Below are positions 11,495-18,926 of a DNA stretch of 53,809 nt, one piece after another. The DNA comes from an uncultured Lachnospiraceae bacterium. GTDB lineage: Bacteria; Bacillota; Clostridia; Lachnospirales; Lachnospiraceae. The position numbers and the translations under genes are program-made. Under the pieces are notes generated by a model, which worked only from the letters and a program-made list of their open reading frames with translations, was not told where the DNA came from and ran no database searches. The stretch is from positions 1-53,809 of the forward strand of contig CANOKL010000027.1 of NCBI GenBank assembly GCA_947566645.1, given 5' to 3'. Each line of letters starts with the position of its first letter. The first letter of the stretch is position 1.

Positions 11495-11519
11495 CCAATA
11501 AAAGTATTGCCATCCCGAA

Positions 11520-11897
11520 TTATGGTAAAAAATGTCCCGTTCTTACAATAGCCCCAAAGGGCATCAGCGCCAGCCGTGCCAGCTTAAAATGCTGCAGTCC
11601 GAACGGAATGCCGATAATCGTGATACATAAGGCGGCGCCGATTGCGGCAGATTCAGCTGCAAGCCACAGCCCGGAAGCCGCCAGCCAGATAATATTGAGA
11701 AGCAGGGAGCCTGCGCCGCCCCCGTATATGACATCTTTCCCGAAAGGGAAAAAGCTCAGGGACGCAAATTTAAAACACTGGAGTCCAACCGGAATTCCGA
11801 CAATCGTCACACACCACAGACATCCGGCGAGCGTCCAGCTGAGCCCACTTAAACATCCCCCGCAGATAAACCACAATATATTTCCCAGACATCCCAT
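11520..11897 (-). CDS. YccF-family inner membrane protein
   Basis: About 125 residues. The ATG at 11897 is preferred to an upstream GTG because GGGAGGG is 8-9 nt before it. It contains two copies of the YccF (DUF307) repeat: TIVGIPVGLQCFKFASL then PFGK, and TIIGIPFGLQHFKLARL then MPFG, between hydrophobic helices. The family is widespread and its function is unknown. It converges on the yesN-like gene with only 25 nt between the stops. Confidence 0.9.
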   Translation of the reverse strand: MGCLGNILWFICGGCLSGLSWTLAGCLWCVTIVGIPVGLQCFKFASLSFFPFGKDVIYGGGAGSLLLNIIWLAASGLWLAAESAAIGAALCITIIGIPFGLQHFKLARLALMPFGAIVRTGHFLP

Positions 11898-12375
11898 AAA
11901 TAACACCCTCCCAATAAGATATATACTGCGCGCCAGTATAACTATAGTATACGTATTAAGACGCGTGAACTCCTAATCGTTCCAGCTTTTCATGTTTCAT
12001 CCATGCGGACGCTGAAAGTTGCCTGTGCCATAATCATGCCTCTTACATCTATTCTATAGTATATGTGGGAAGGCGCAAAAAGTCAACGATAGGAATCTGG
12101 TAGGTGGGCAAGCCGATCAGACGCGGCTGCACGGCATCTCTCCAAATCAATTTGCGTTTGCACAGAATAATTCTGTGACCATCAGCGTGGGATAATTAAA
12201 AATTGTAAAGTGTTGTGTATTTATATATTAAAAAAATTTGCTGCGTGGTATAATAAAGCTGTTAAAATTCAAAAAGACACAGAGATATCAGAAGCAGGCA
12301 GACGGTGTTTTATGCGTCCCAACGTCATGCTTGTATCATATTATTGTGCTAAAGGAGATAGCGGAGGAAAATGAA
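11898..12375. other. Intergenic region before the RM relic
   Basis: No gene is supported in this 478-bp stretch. Near 11934-11958 there is a palindromic AGTATAACTATAGTATAC segment just upstream of yccF that could be its promoter or operator. A TATAAT lies at 12249-12254, but no good -35 was found for it. The rest is AT-rich and unremarkable. Confidence 0.4.
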
Positions 12376-13400
12376 ATGGCGGAATTAGAAAACAGCAAAG
12401 GACTTTGTTAGGAATTGTGTTTTATAAATATCTATCTGATTCATTTTTGCTCAAGGCTTATGATCTGATCTATGATGAAAAGCCGGAATCGCTAAAAGCC
12501 GCGTTAGAAGCTTATAAGGAAGCGTTGGAAGATGAAAGCGCTGAAGAATTAAAAGAACAGATTAAAGCAGAATGTCATTATGTGATCGAACCCCAATTAA
12601 CCTATACCTGCTTTAGTGCCGGAGAATCAAATTCTTCATAATGGGGATACTTTGGATGGAGACTGGCCTACCGGTGAAGAGACAAATTTTGATATGGTTC
12701 TTATGAATCCCCCTTACTCGGCAAAATGGAGTGCCGCAGCCGGATTTTTACAGGATGAAAGGTTTAGTGATTACGGGGTGCTGGCACCTAAATCGAAGGC
12801 GGACTATGCGTTTTTGCTGCATGGTTTATATCATTTGAAAAACAGCGGCACTATGGCTATCGTATTACCCCACGGCGTTTTATTCCGCGGGGCGGCAGAA
12901 GGGAAAATAAGAGAAAAATTACTTCAGGCGGGCAACATCTATGCCGTGATTGGATTGCCAGCTAATTTGTTCTATAACACATCTATTCCTACGTGTATTG
13001 TTGTGTTGAAAAAACACAGGGAAGGAAGAGATGTGCTGTTTATAGACGCTTCCCGGAAGTATGAAAAAGGTAAGAAGCAGAATTCCATGACCGATGAACA
13101 TATAGATTCCGTTATTCATGATTCGAGGGAGACAGTAGATAAGGAGTCCTTTCTTGCCAGCTTTGAAGATATAGAGAAGAATGATTTTAACCTTAATATT
13201 CCAAGATATGTAATACTTTTGAGAAGGAAGAAGAGATAAATCTGAATGACCTTTTGGCTGACATGAAGAAAACCGATGAAGAAATCGAACAGATTCAAGG
13301 GGAATTCATATCACTTCTCAAAGAGCTGGCTTCTGCAGATGAAACAATTATGTCGTCGTTAAATGAACTTATTGGAATGGCTGAGGGGGGATTGTTATGA
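12376..13400 (+). pseudogene. hsdM: hsdM relic (type I DNA methyltransferase)
   Basis: The start MAELEN is typical of HsdM but runs into a stop within 12 codons. Another frame then gives LLGIVFYKYLSDSF (HsdM N-terminal domain) to about 12605. A jump leads to ENQILHNGDTLDGDWP and the catalytic NPPY motif in VLMNPPYSAKW, and a third frame (after 13209) carries the C terminus to 13400. The region with the SAM-binding motif I is deleted. At least two frameshifts and two internal deletions are visible. It cannot encode a working methyltransferase. Its stop overlaps the hsdS start (ATGA), as in intact loci. Confidence 0.88.
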
Positions 13401-13471
13401 GTAAGCCCAAGATTAGATTTAAGGGGTATACCGATGATTATGATGAGCGTGAGCTGGAATACTGGGTTTAA
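13397..13471 (+). pseudogene. hsdS: hsdS 5' remnant
   Basis: It starts in the hsdM stop and encodes MSKPKIRFKGYTDD, the standard first residues of Lachnospiraceae/streptococcal HsdS specificity subunits. It then loses homology after about 15-20 codons and stops. The rest of the gene, including both target-recognition domains, is absent. The following sequence belongs to an ATPase gene, so a deletion joined the two. Confidence 0.75.
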
Positions 13472-13905
13472 GAAAATTTTGGATGCATTAAAGACAAATG
13501 GTTCCCCTGAACCTGAATTCGAAACAGACGAAGCAAGGAGTTATTTTATCTCAAGATTGTTTGTGCATGAAGGATTCGTAAATGCTTTTAATGAGGAGCC
13601 GAAAAGGAGCCAAAAAGGAGCCGAAAAGGAGCCGAAAAGGAGCCGAAGAGGAGCTAAAAAGGAGCCAAAAAGGAGCCAAAAAGGAGCTAAATAATGGAAT
13701 TGAAAGAAAGAGGGCGGTATTAGACATTTTGGGAGAAAAACCGGAAATGACTCAGGTACAGCTTATGGAAGGACTTGATTTGACCCGAAGGCAGATTCAA
13801 AAGGCAATAAAAGAATTGCAGGAAGAAGGTTCTCTTATAAGAGAAGGATCAAATCGGAATGGAAGGTGGATTGTGGTAAATCTGGAAAACGAAACGGGGT
13901 ACTAA
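13434..13905 (+). pseudogene. 3' fragment of an AlbA_2/ATPase/winged-helix gene, out of frame
   Basis: From about 13446 it encodes NTGFKKILDALKTNGSPEPE, the region after the HATPase_c_4 domain of COG2865-type proteins. This runs into an 11-bp tandem array and stops at 13694. In another frame, the sequence after the array encodes a winged helix (QVQLMEGLDLTRRQIQKA, then GSNRNGRW) that ends at 13905. The N-terminal AlbA_2 and ATPase domains are missing. The break between the two frames falls inside the array. It is homologous in layout to the intact gene at 13976. Confidence 0.8.
13595..13693 (+). repeat. 11-bp tandem array, nine units (GGAGCCAAAAA type)
   Basis: Nine consecutive 11-bp units: GGAGCCGAAAA, GGAGCCAAAAA and close variants. 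Because 11 is not a multiple of 3, every frame reads the same 11-residue cycle (EPKRSQKGAEK type) with no stop inside the array, and copy number decides the frame downstream. Here the incoming frame ends at a TAA at the array end, while the winged helix lies in another frame. Confidence 0.93.
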
Positions 13906-13975
13906 AGCATCAGATTCCAAAATTCAAAATTAAGTATAGTTCCTAAAGCAAATTTATTGATAGGAGGTCTGCAAA

Positions 13976-15445
13976 ATGACAATTGAAGAAATTGTTCACG
14001 GCGAATCCAGGAATGTAGAATTTAAGGTAATGCTTCCCAAAGATTCGGAAAAATATACAAAGTCCATTGTTGCCTTTGCAAATACACAAGGAGGTAAACT
14101 GATTTTCGGCGTGGATGATAAAACTAAAAAAGTTGTCGGGGTAGATGAGGACGAACTTTTTAGAATGATGGATAGTATTTCTAATGCCATATCAGATTCC
14201 TGTGAGCCGCAGATTGTTCCTAATATTGAGCCTCAGACGGTGGATGGAAAAACTATAATCGTTGTGACCGTCATGCCGGGAGCAAATAGGCCGTACTACC
14301 TGAAATCCAAAGGGAAGGCTACAGGTACATTTATCCGGGTTGCCGGGACGTCCAGACCTGCTCATTCGGAGAAAATTAAAGAATTGGAGATGGAAGGGGC
14401 AAGGATTTATTGGGACGAGCTGACTTGTGTGGGATATGAGGTTACAGAGGATGCGGTGGAGGAGCTTTGCAGTGATATTGTAAAGTTTAGAAATGAAATG
14501 GGTCTTCCAAAGCGGGATGTGACTGTTACTCAGCTTATTAATTGGAAACTGCTAAAAAGAGAGAATGATACCCTGATGGCATCTAATGCCTTTGTGTTAA
14601 TGACATCAGATTATTTTCCGTTCTCCAAAACCCAATGTGCTGTATTTAAAGGGACGGATCGGACTGTATTTCTTGATAAACGGGAATTTTCAGGTCCAAT
14701 TTATGAGCAGATTGTAGCAACGACAGATTTTGTATTACGGAATATCCGCCTTGGCGCAGAGATTGACGGTTTGGTTAGAAAGGAGTCTTATGAACTGCCT
14801 TTAGAGGCAATCCGTGAAATGATCATAAACGCTCATTGTCACCGTAACCTGGTAGATGATTCCTGTGTTCAGGTAGCAATTTATGATGATAGATTAGAAG
14901 TGTCCTCACCGGGCGGGCTTTATAACGGACTTACTTATGAGGAGCTTATGAATGGACATTCTAAAATTCGTAACAGGGCAATTGCCAATATATTCAATAA
15001 GATGGGTCTTGTAGAATCCTGGGGGACAGGTGTAAAAAGAATTCTTGCGGCGGCTAAAAGCTATGGACTTCCTACACCGAGGTTTCAGGCATTTGATAAT
15101 ATGTTTCGAGTGAATCTTTTTCGAAATGATTTTTCAGTAGAACAGCATAAAAATATTGAAGAAGCATCGGAGAAGCATCGGAGAAGCATCGGGGAAGCAT
15201 CGGGGAAGCATCGGGGAAGCATCGGGGAAGCATCGGGAGAACATCGGAATAATTTGAATAGTACGCAGGAGCAGATTCTCGTATTACTATCAAAAGATGC
15301 GCAGCTTTCGGCAAAGAAAATGGCGGCAGTAATAGGTATTTCAACGAGAAATATTGAAGCCAATATTAAAAGACTTAAAACATATGGCATATTAATTCGT
15401 CATGGCTCTCCGAGGAATGGATATTGGGAAATAGTAAAAGATTAA
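13976..15445 (+). CDS. AlbA_2 / HATPase_c_4 / winged-helix putative regulator
   Basis: 489 residues with AGGAGG 7-9 nt before the ATG. The N-terminal AlbA_2 (Schlafen-like DNA-binding) domain covers about residues 9-125 (VEFKVMLPKDSEKYTKSIVA). The ATPase-like domain is at about 275-385 (REMIINAHCHRNLVDDS, then NIFNKMGLVESWGTG). The 11-bp-repeat linker starts at residue 396 and a winged helix ends the protein (GISTRNIEANIKRLKTYG). COG2865 proteins are putative transcription regulators often found near type I RM genes. It is the only intact gene in the island besides the RiPP pair. The winged helix is in frame, so the present state is ON. Confidence 0.88.
   Translation: MTIEEIVHGESRNVEFKVMLPKDSEKYTKSIVAFANTQGGKLIFGVDDKTKKVVGVDEDELFRMMDSISNAISDSCEPQIVPNIEPQTVDGKTIIVVTVMPGANRPYYLKSKGKATGTFIRVAGTSRPAHSEKIKELEMEGARIYWDELTCVGYEVTEDAVEELCSDIVKFRNEMGLPKRDVTVTQLINWKLLKRENDTLMASNAFVLMTSDYFPFSKTQCAVFKGTDRTVFLDKREFSGPIYEQIVATTDFVLRNIRLGAEIDGLVRKESYELPLEAIREMIINAHCHRNLVDDSCVQVAIYDDRLEVSSPGGLYNGLTYEELMNGHSKIRNRAIANIFNKMGLVESWGTGVKRILAAAKSYGLPTPRFQAFDNMFRVNLFRNDFSVEQHKNIEEASEKHRRSIGEASGKHRGSIGEASGEHRNNLNSTQEQILVLLSKDAQLSAKKMAAVIGISTRNIEANIKRLKTYGILIRHGSPRNGYWEIVKD
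15161..15247 (+). repeat. 11-bp tandem array, seven units plus one decayed (GAAGCATCGGG)
   Basis: Seven units GAAGCATCGG(A/G) at 15161-15237, then a decayed eighth. In frame they give EASGKHRGSIG cycles between the ATPase domain and the winged helix. After the array the two other frames meet stops within about 5 codons (GAATAA and ATTTGA), so a gain or loss not divisible by three units removes the winged helix. The unit sequence differs from the array at 13595, but length and location are the same. Confidence 0.93.
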
Positions 15446-15549
15446 AGAAAGTTGACAACTAAAATTAAGGTAACAGACAGGCGCGGCATTACGAAGACAA
15501 TTTTTGATAATTACTAGGGGTATCATAATGAGCGAAGGAGAGGATAAAA

Positions 15550-16172
15550 ATGTCAGAGTCAGAATCCATGATAGAAAATAAACTAATTGAGCAGTTGGTC
15601 TATGGAGATTCCCAATGGACATACAGAAAAGAAGATATCCCGGCTTTAGATAAGGCAATCTTTCTGATTGACCGAAAAGATCTGGACGCGCAGACCACAA
15701 TGGCATTTCGGGCGTATGCGAATCATGGCCTGATTGATGTTGATGAAACAGAGAATGTGAATGATTTAAAGAAAAAATTAAAATCCAGTGACAGGCAGGT
15801 CATTGTAACTACAATCCAAAAACTGCACAGGTTGATTCTGATTTGATATATGAAATTGAGTTAGACGAGAAAAAATATAAAGGGAAGTCCATTCTCAATA
15901 TCGTTGAAAATATGAAACAGGATTGTATTGATGCAGTAATCACAGACTTCTGTATCACCTGGTATGCTTCTAAGGAGGACGTCATGTATGCAGCGGCACA
16001 TTACAGAGACGGTGTGATTCCAAATGAAAGCGCGATCAAAGCAACGGTTGATTATACAAGCTATAAAGCCGCGCAGGAGAGAGCACTGCCGAAGTTTAAG
16101 TATTACACGCAGATGATGGCAGAATTAAGAAAAACTTTAGATAAAGAGATCAGGCCGCTTATGAATCATTAA
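15550..16172 (+). pseudogene. hsdR: hsdR relic (type I restriction subunit)
   Basis: Three pieces of HsdR joined by deletions: the N terminus (IENKLIEQLVYGDSQWTYR), a helicase-region piece (AIFLIDRKDLDAQTTMAF, then VIVTTIQKLHRL) ending at 15846, and, from 15843 in another frame, the C terminus (LPKFKYYTQMMAELRKTLDK). HsdR normally has about 1000 residues; about 200 remain. The Walker A and nuclease motifs are gone. With hsdM and hsdS it shows a former complete type I system. Confidence 0.85.
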
Positions 16173-16175
16173 TGT

Positions 16176-16604
16176 TTATATCAGATAAAATACCTGAACC
16201 AGTTCGAGCTGCATATGTTGATTGCGAATCTTGATATAAAAGAAAAGCCGAACTGGGACTGGTTTATCCTTTTGGTTGCGAAGACTGGCATGCGTTTTTC
16301 CGAAGCGCTGGCTATTACTCCGGCTGATTTTGACTTTACAAGACAGACATTGTCAATCAGCAAGACCTGGGATTATAAGGGCGACGGAGGATTTCTGCCA
16401 ACAAAAAACAGTTCATCAGTAAGGAAAATACAGATTGACTGGCAGATCGTAGTTAAGTTTTCAGAGCTGGTGAAGGGATTGCCGGAAGATAAGCCCATTT
16501 TTGTCGGTGAATCGAAAGTATATAATTCTACAGTGAATGATGTTCTTACAAGACATTGTAAAGAGTGTGGTATTTCTGTAATATCAATTCACGGACTTCG
16601 CCAC
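16176..16604 (+). pseudogene. Tyrosine recombinase, 5' part (split)
   Basis: The catalytic domain starts near KYLNQFELHMLI and shows the first catalytic Arg in TGMRFSEAL and the HGLRH box at 16590-16604. The N-terminal core-binding domain is missing, since it joins the hsdR relic directly. After LRH the sequence becomes unrelated and soon stops (16646). Recombinases of this type (LTP.DFDF, KTWDYKG, PTKN.SSVRKIQ) accompany phase-variable type I RM loci, where they invert hsdS segments (family knowledge). Its C-terminal part reappears at 18603. Confidence 0.8.
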
Positions 16605-16743
16605 CCTTATGTCAAGCAAAAGACAAAAATTAATCATTCCTTTTAATCTCATTGAAAAAAATAGTATTTTTGTTCAAACTCAATAGTAAGAAAGAATACG
16701 GTAAACAAGTTTTCGCAAAACATATAGTCAAAGGTGTTACAGT

Positions 16744-16789
16744 AGAGAGAACCCGTTTCAAACTTAGCAGGTTGAAACGGGTTCTCTCT
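16744..16789. terminator. 18-bp perfect hairpin after the RiPP-like operon
   Basis: AGAGAGAACCCGTTTCAA (16744-16761) and its exact complement (16772-16789) flank a 10-nt loop. It lies 18 nt beyond the stop of the precursor peptide on the minus strand. No strong T run follows on either strand, only TCTCTCT, so it may also act as 3' protection. Confidence 0.7.
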
Positions 16790-16806
16790 ATTCTTGAATT
16801 CAGAGC

Positions 16807-16944
16807 TTAATAACGACAGTAGGAATGGTTGCACTGTTCACCACAGCCATCGTGAGAATCACAGGTATCCCCCTGGCACGATGCGTACATGGTTACATGC
16901 TTAATTTTTTCTTCCAGATTATCACCGGAGTAAATCAATTCCAT
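16807..16944 (-). CDS. Cys-rich RiPP-like precursor peptide, 45 residues
   Basis: The ATG at 16944 follows GGGAGGTGA (16951-16959 on the plus strand), one of the best ribosome sites in the window, by 6 nt. The peptide has an N-terminal leader-like half (MELIYSGDNLEEKIKHV) without Cys and a C-terminal core with five Cys spaced CX4CX5CX3CX4C, rich in Gly, Asp, His, Asn and Ser. No signal peptide. It starts 41 nt after the stop of the radical-SAM/SPASM gene on the same strand. Size, leader/core split and neighbour match substrates of Cys-rich peptide radical-SAM maturases (ranthipeptide or sactipeptide class). No exporter or protease is nearby. The exact class and the product's function cannot be told from sequence. 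Confidence 0.8.
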   Translation of the reverse strand: MELIYSGDNLEEKIKHVTMYASCQGDTCDSHDGCGEQCNHSYCRY

Positions 16945-16985
16945 TATTGTCACCTCCCTTAAGTAAAAGTGTATTTATGTCTGCT

Positions 16986-18290
16986 TTAATTTCCTGTATC
17001 TGCAACATCTATGCCTACACTAAGCAAATATTTCTTGTTAATATATCCATCTATGTCATATTTAACTGGTGAACAGGTCTTGTGTTTTTCCAAAACTCGT
17101 TTTAAAACGCAACCGCCCATGCAAATTGGAAGAATTTTACATTCAAGACACTCTGAATCTTCCGGAAAACTGTGAGCTAGAAAAGCCGTTGCATTAGTGG
17201 AGGCCAAATTCAAGCCACTTTTAACTGCGGAGAATACATTATCATAGGCACGGGAGGGATTTCCGATGTCATTCCAGCATTTATAAAGATTACCGCGCTC
17301 ATCAAAGCAATAGGAGTAAACCTTAGCCGCATCACAAAAAGCAAAACGAGTATGGTTTGTCTTACTGTTACCTATTATGCCAACATTCTTTAGGACATTG
17401 GAGAACTCCTGCATCGAAAGAACCATATCATCCACATTTTCGTTGTTGAATTCATATGTAGCCATATGCGCGCCATAAGCGGACATATTTACCCCAGTTT
17501 CTGCAGCAATAGAGTCTATAAGTTGCTTGAGTTGAGCAAATTCTTCTGCATTTTTCTTATGTAAATTACTACGAATATGAATTTGAATAGGCGTCCTCAT
17601 CTGTCGAAGATTAGAAATAATCGTATCAAAGGACCCAGCTCCATTTGCAAGAATTCGGGTCATATCGTTAGTTTCCTTCATTCCGTCAAGCGTAATCTGA
17701 ATTCGATTCAACTTTGCTCGTTCTAAAATATCCATATTTTCCGCAGTTAACAGATAGCCATTAGTGGACATTGCAGATGCATAAGAAACATTATACTTTT
17801 GAGCAATTTTCAAAATCCGCTGAGCCATGCTGTCAATTATTTTGATACCAAGCAGTGGCTCTCCACCAAACCAATATACAAAAATCTGCTTGTGATGATT
17901 TTCCTGTATTGATTTTTCAATGAACTGAATGATAGCATTCTGAGTTTCCTTAGACATCATGCCACTCCCATGATGTTCAAAACAGTAGGGACATCGAAAA
18001 TTGCAAGACAGTGTAGGAGCAATTAGAACAGAAAGCAACTCATTATCAGTACAGGTAAGTTTATTCCCAAGCTGAAGATAACTCAACTCGTCAAATTGAT
18101 CAACAAGAAATCCATTCTGCAACAAAAAGGCGCAGATTTCATCATGACCTTTTTCCGTAAGAATGTTTTCATAGAGGCGCTTGTGTTCTTCATCAAGTTT
18201 AACCAATGCGCCTGTCAAAAAATTATAAAGCAGATAATAATGACTATCTGTTTCTAGGCTACACAATTGATTATATCTGGAATATTTCAT
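16986..18290 (-). CDS. Radical SAM/SPASM peptide maturase
   Basis: 434 residues, GGAGA 8 nt before the ATG. An N-terminal region of about 85 residues resembles the precursor-binding part of peptide maturases. The radical SAM core has CNFRCPYC (Cys96, 100, 103; CX3CX2C) and WFGGEPLL. A SPASM region has Cys-rich segments YSYCFDERGNLYKCW and CLECKILPICMGGC (about 385-400) for auxiliary FeS clusters. Predicted role: thioether (Cys to alpha or beta/gamma carbon) formation on the small Cys-rich peptide encoded next. The closest named family that I recall is the CcpM-type clostridial maturase; this is recall, not a search. The region looks richer in AT than its neighbours, and the pair lies inside a broken recombinase gene, so it was probably acquired. 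Confidence 0.88.
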   Translation of the reverse strand: MKYSRYNQLCSLETDSHYYLLYNFLTGALVKLDEEHKRLYENILTEKGHDEICAFLLQNGFLVDQFDELSYLQLGNKLTCTDNELLSVLIAPTLSCNFRCPYCFEHHGSGMMSKETQNAIIQFIEKSIQENHHKQIFVYWFGGEPLLGIKIIDSMAQRILKIAQKYNVSYASAMSTNGYLLTAENMDILERAKLNRIQITLDGMKETNDMTRILANGAGSFDTIISNLRQMRTPIQIHIRSNLHKKNAEEFAQLKQLIDSIAAETGVNMSAYGAHMATYEFNNENVDDMVLSMQEFSNVLKNVGIIGNSKTNHTRFAFCDAAKVYSYCFDERGNLYKCWNDIGNPSRAYDNVFSAVKSGLNLASTNATAFLAHSFPEDSECLECKILPICMGGCVLKRVLEKHKTCSPVKYDIDGYINKKYLLSVGIDVADTGN

Positions 18291-18329
18291 TTGTACATCT
18301 CCGCAAAGTCTATTATTGAATACAAAAAT

Positions 18330-18369
18330 AGTGTAGCACGCAAGACAGAAATATTCAAGAATATTTCTG
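18330..18369 (-). promoter_or_regulatory. Promoter and overlapping 24-bp palindrome of the RiPP-like operon
   Basis: On the minus strand TTGAAT (18358-18353) and TACACT (18335-18330) are 17 nt apart, with about 33 nt of leader to the maturase ATG. A perfect palindrome, CAGAAATATTC-AA-GAATATTTCTG (18346-18369), covers the -35 box, which is the usual place for a repressor site. No regulator gene is adjacent. Confidence 0.65.
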
Positions 18370-18396
18370 CCCTATTTTCATTTATTCGACACGTCT

Positions 18397-18543
18397 GTTA
18401 CTATTCACGGACTAGCCGTCCGCTCATAGTAACGCATCCAGCCCATTGAAAAGTCGCTTTCAGCGAGGGGCTGGATGCTGGAAACCACTACTTTACTGGC
18501 TCGGATGCCGTGCAGCGGGGTGCACGGCCCCGTGAATAGTAAC
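18397..18543 (-). mobile_element. Family B MITE-like element, copy 1 (147 bp)
   Basis: The ends GTTACTATTCACGG and CCGTGAATAGTAAC are perfect inverted repeats. The 7-bp direct repeat CACGTCT flanks it (18390-18396 and 18544-18550), which shows insertion. An inner module next to the left end (TAGCCGTCCGCTCATAGTAAC) is shared, inverted, with the copy at 32996; the middle differs and folds into separate hairpins. No coding capacity. Confidence 0.88.
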
Positions 18544-18602
18544 CACGTCTTTTTATCTGACTGCGTCTTATATAGTCACGCTTTGTCGAATTTTGTCGTC
18601 AC

Positions 18603-18779
18603 CACCTCCGTCATACACACGCTTCCCTGTTACTGTTCGCAGGTGTATCTATCGCAAGTGTTGCGCGCAGACTGGGACATGCAAGTATGACTACAACACA
18701 AAAGACATATCTGCATATTATTCAGGAGCTTGAAAATAAAGATGTAGATCTGGTAATGAGAACTTTATCCGGATTATAG
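18603..18779 (+). pseudogene. Tyrosine recombinase, 3' part (split)
   Basis: It opens with HLRHTHASLLLFAGVSIAS and ARRLGHASMTTTQKTYLH, the second Arg box, the GH box and the catalytic Tyr of a tyrosine recombinase, and ends at TAG 18777-18779. It completes the fragment that breaks off at 16604. The LRH codons occur on both sides with different synonymous bases (CTTCGCCAC and CTCCGTCAT), so the two halves are not simply one gene opened by a clean insertion. Confidence 0.8.
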
Positions 18780-18926
18780 GATTCGAACAGAAGTGCTTAC
18801 GCTGATGAAAGCATAAAACTAAAACTGCTTTCTGGATATTCCACGGCAGCGGATCTTGTAGAAAACTCCCGAAAGCTGTGATAGAATATCTTTGGGTGTT
18901 ACTAAGATGGTGGACGGAGGTCAAAA

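Noticed and set aside
12249..12254. TATAAT as promoter of the RM relic
   Set aside because: No -35 box at 16-18 nt was found, so it is only noted.
13595..15247. CRISPR array
   Set aside because: The 11-bp units are adjacent with no spacers and are too short.
15072..15390. Minus-strand frames with DASPMLPRCF repeats
   Set aside because: They mirror the 11-bp array, which has no stop in any frame on either strand; no start signal or family resemblance.
16649..16834. A 61-codon minus-strand frame beyond the precursor peptide
   Set aside because: It runs across the 18-bp hairpin, has no ribosome site and no sequence character of a protein.
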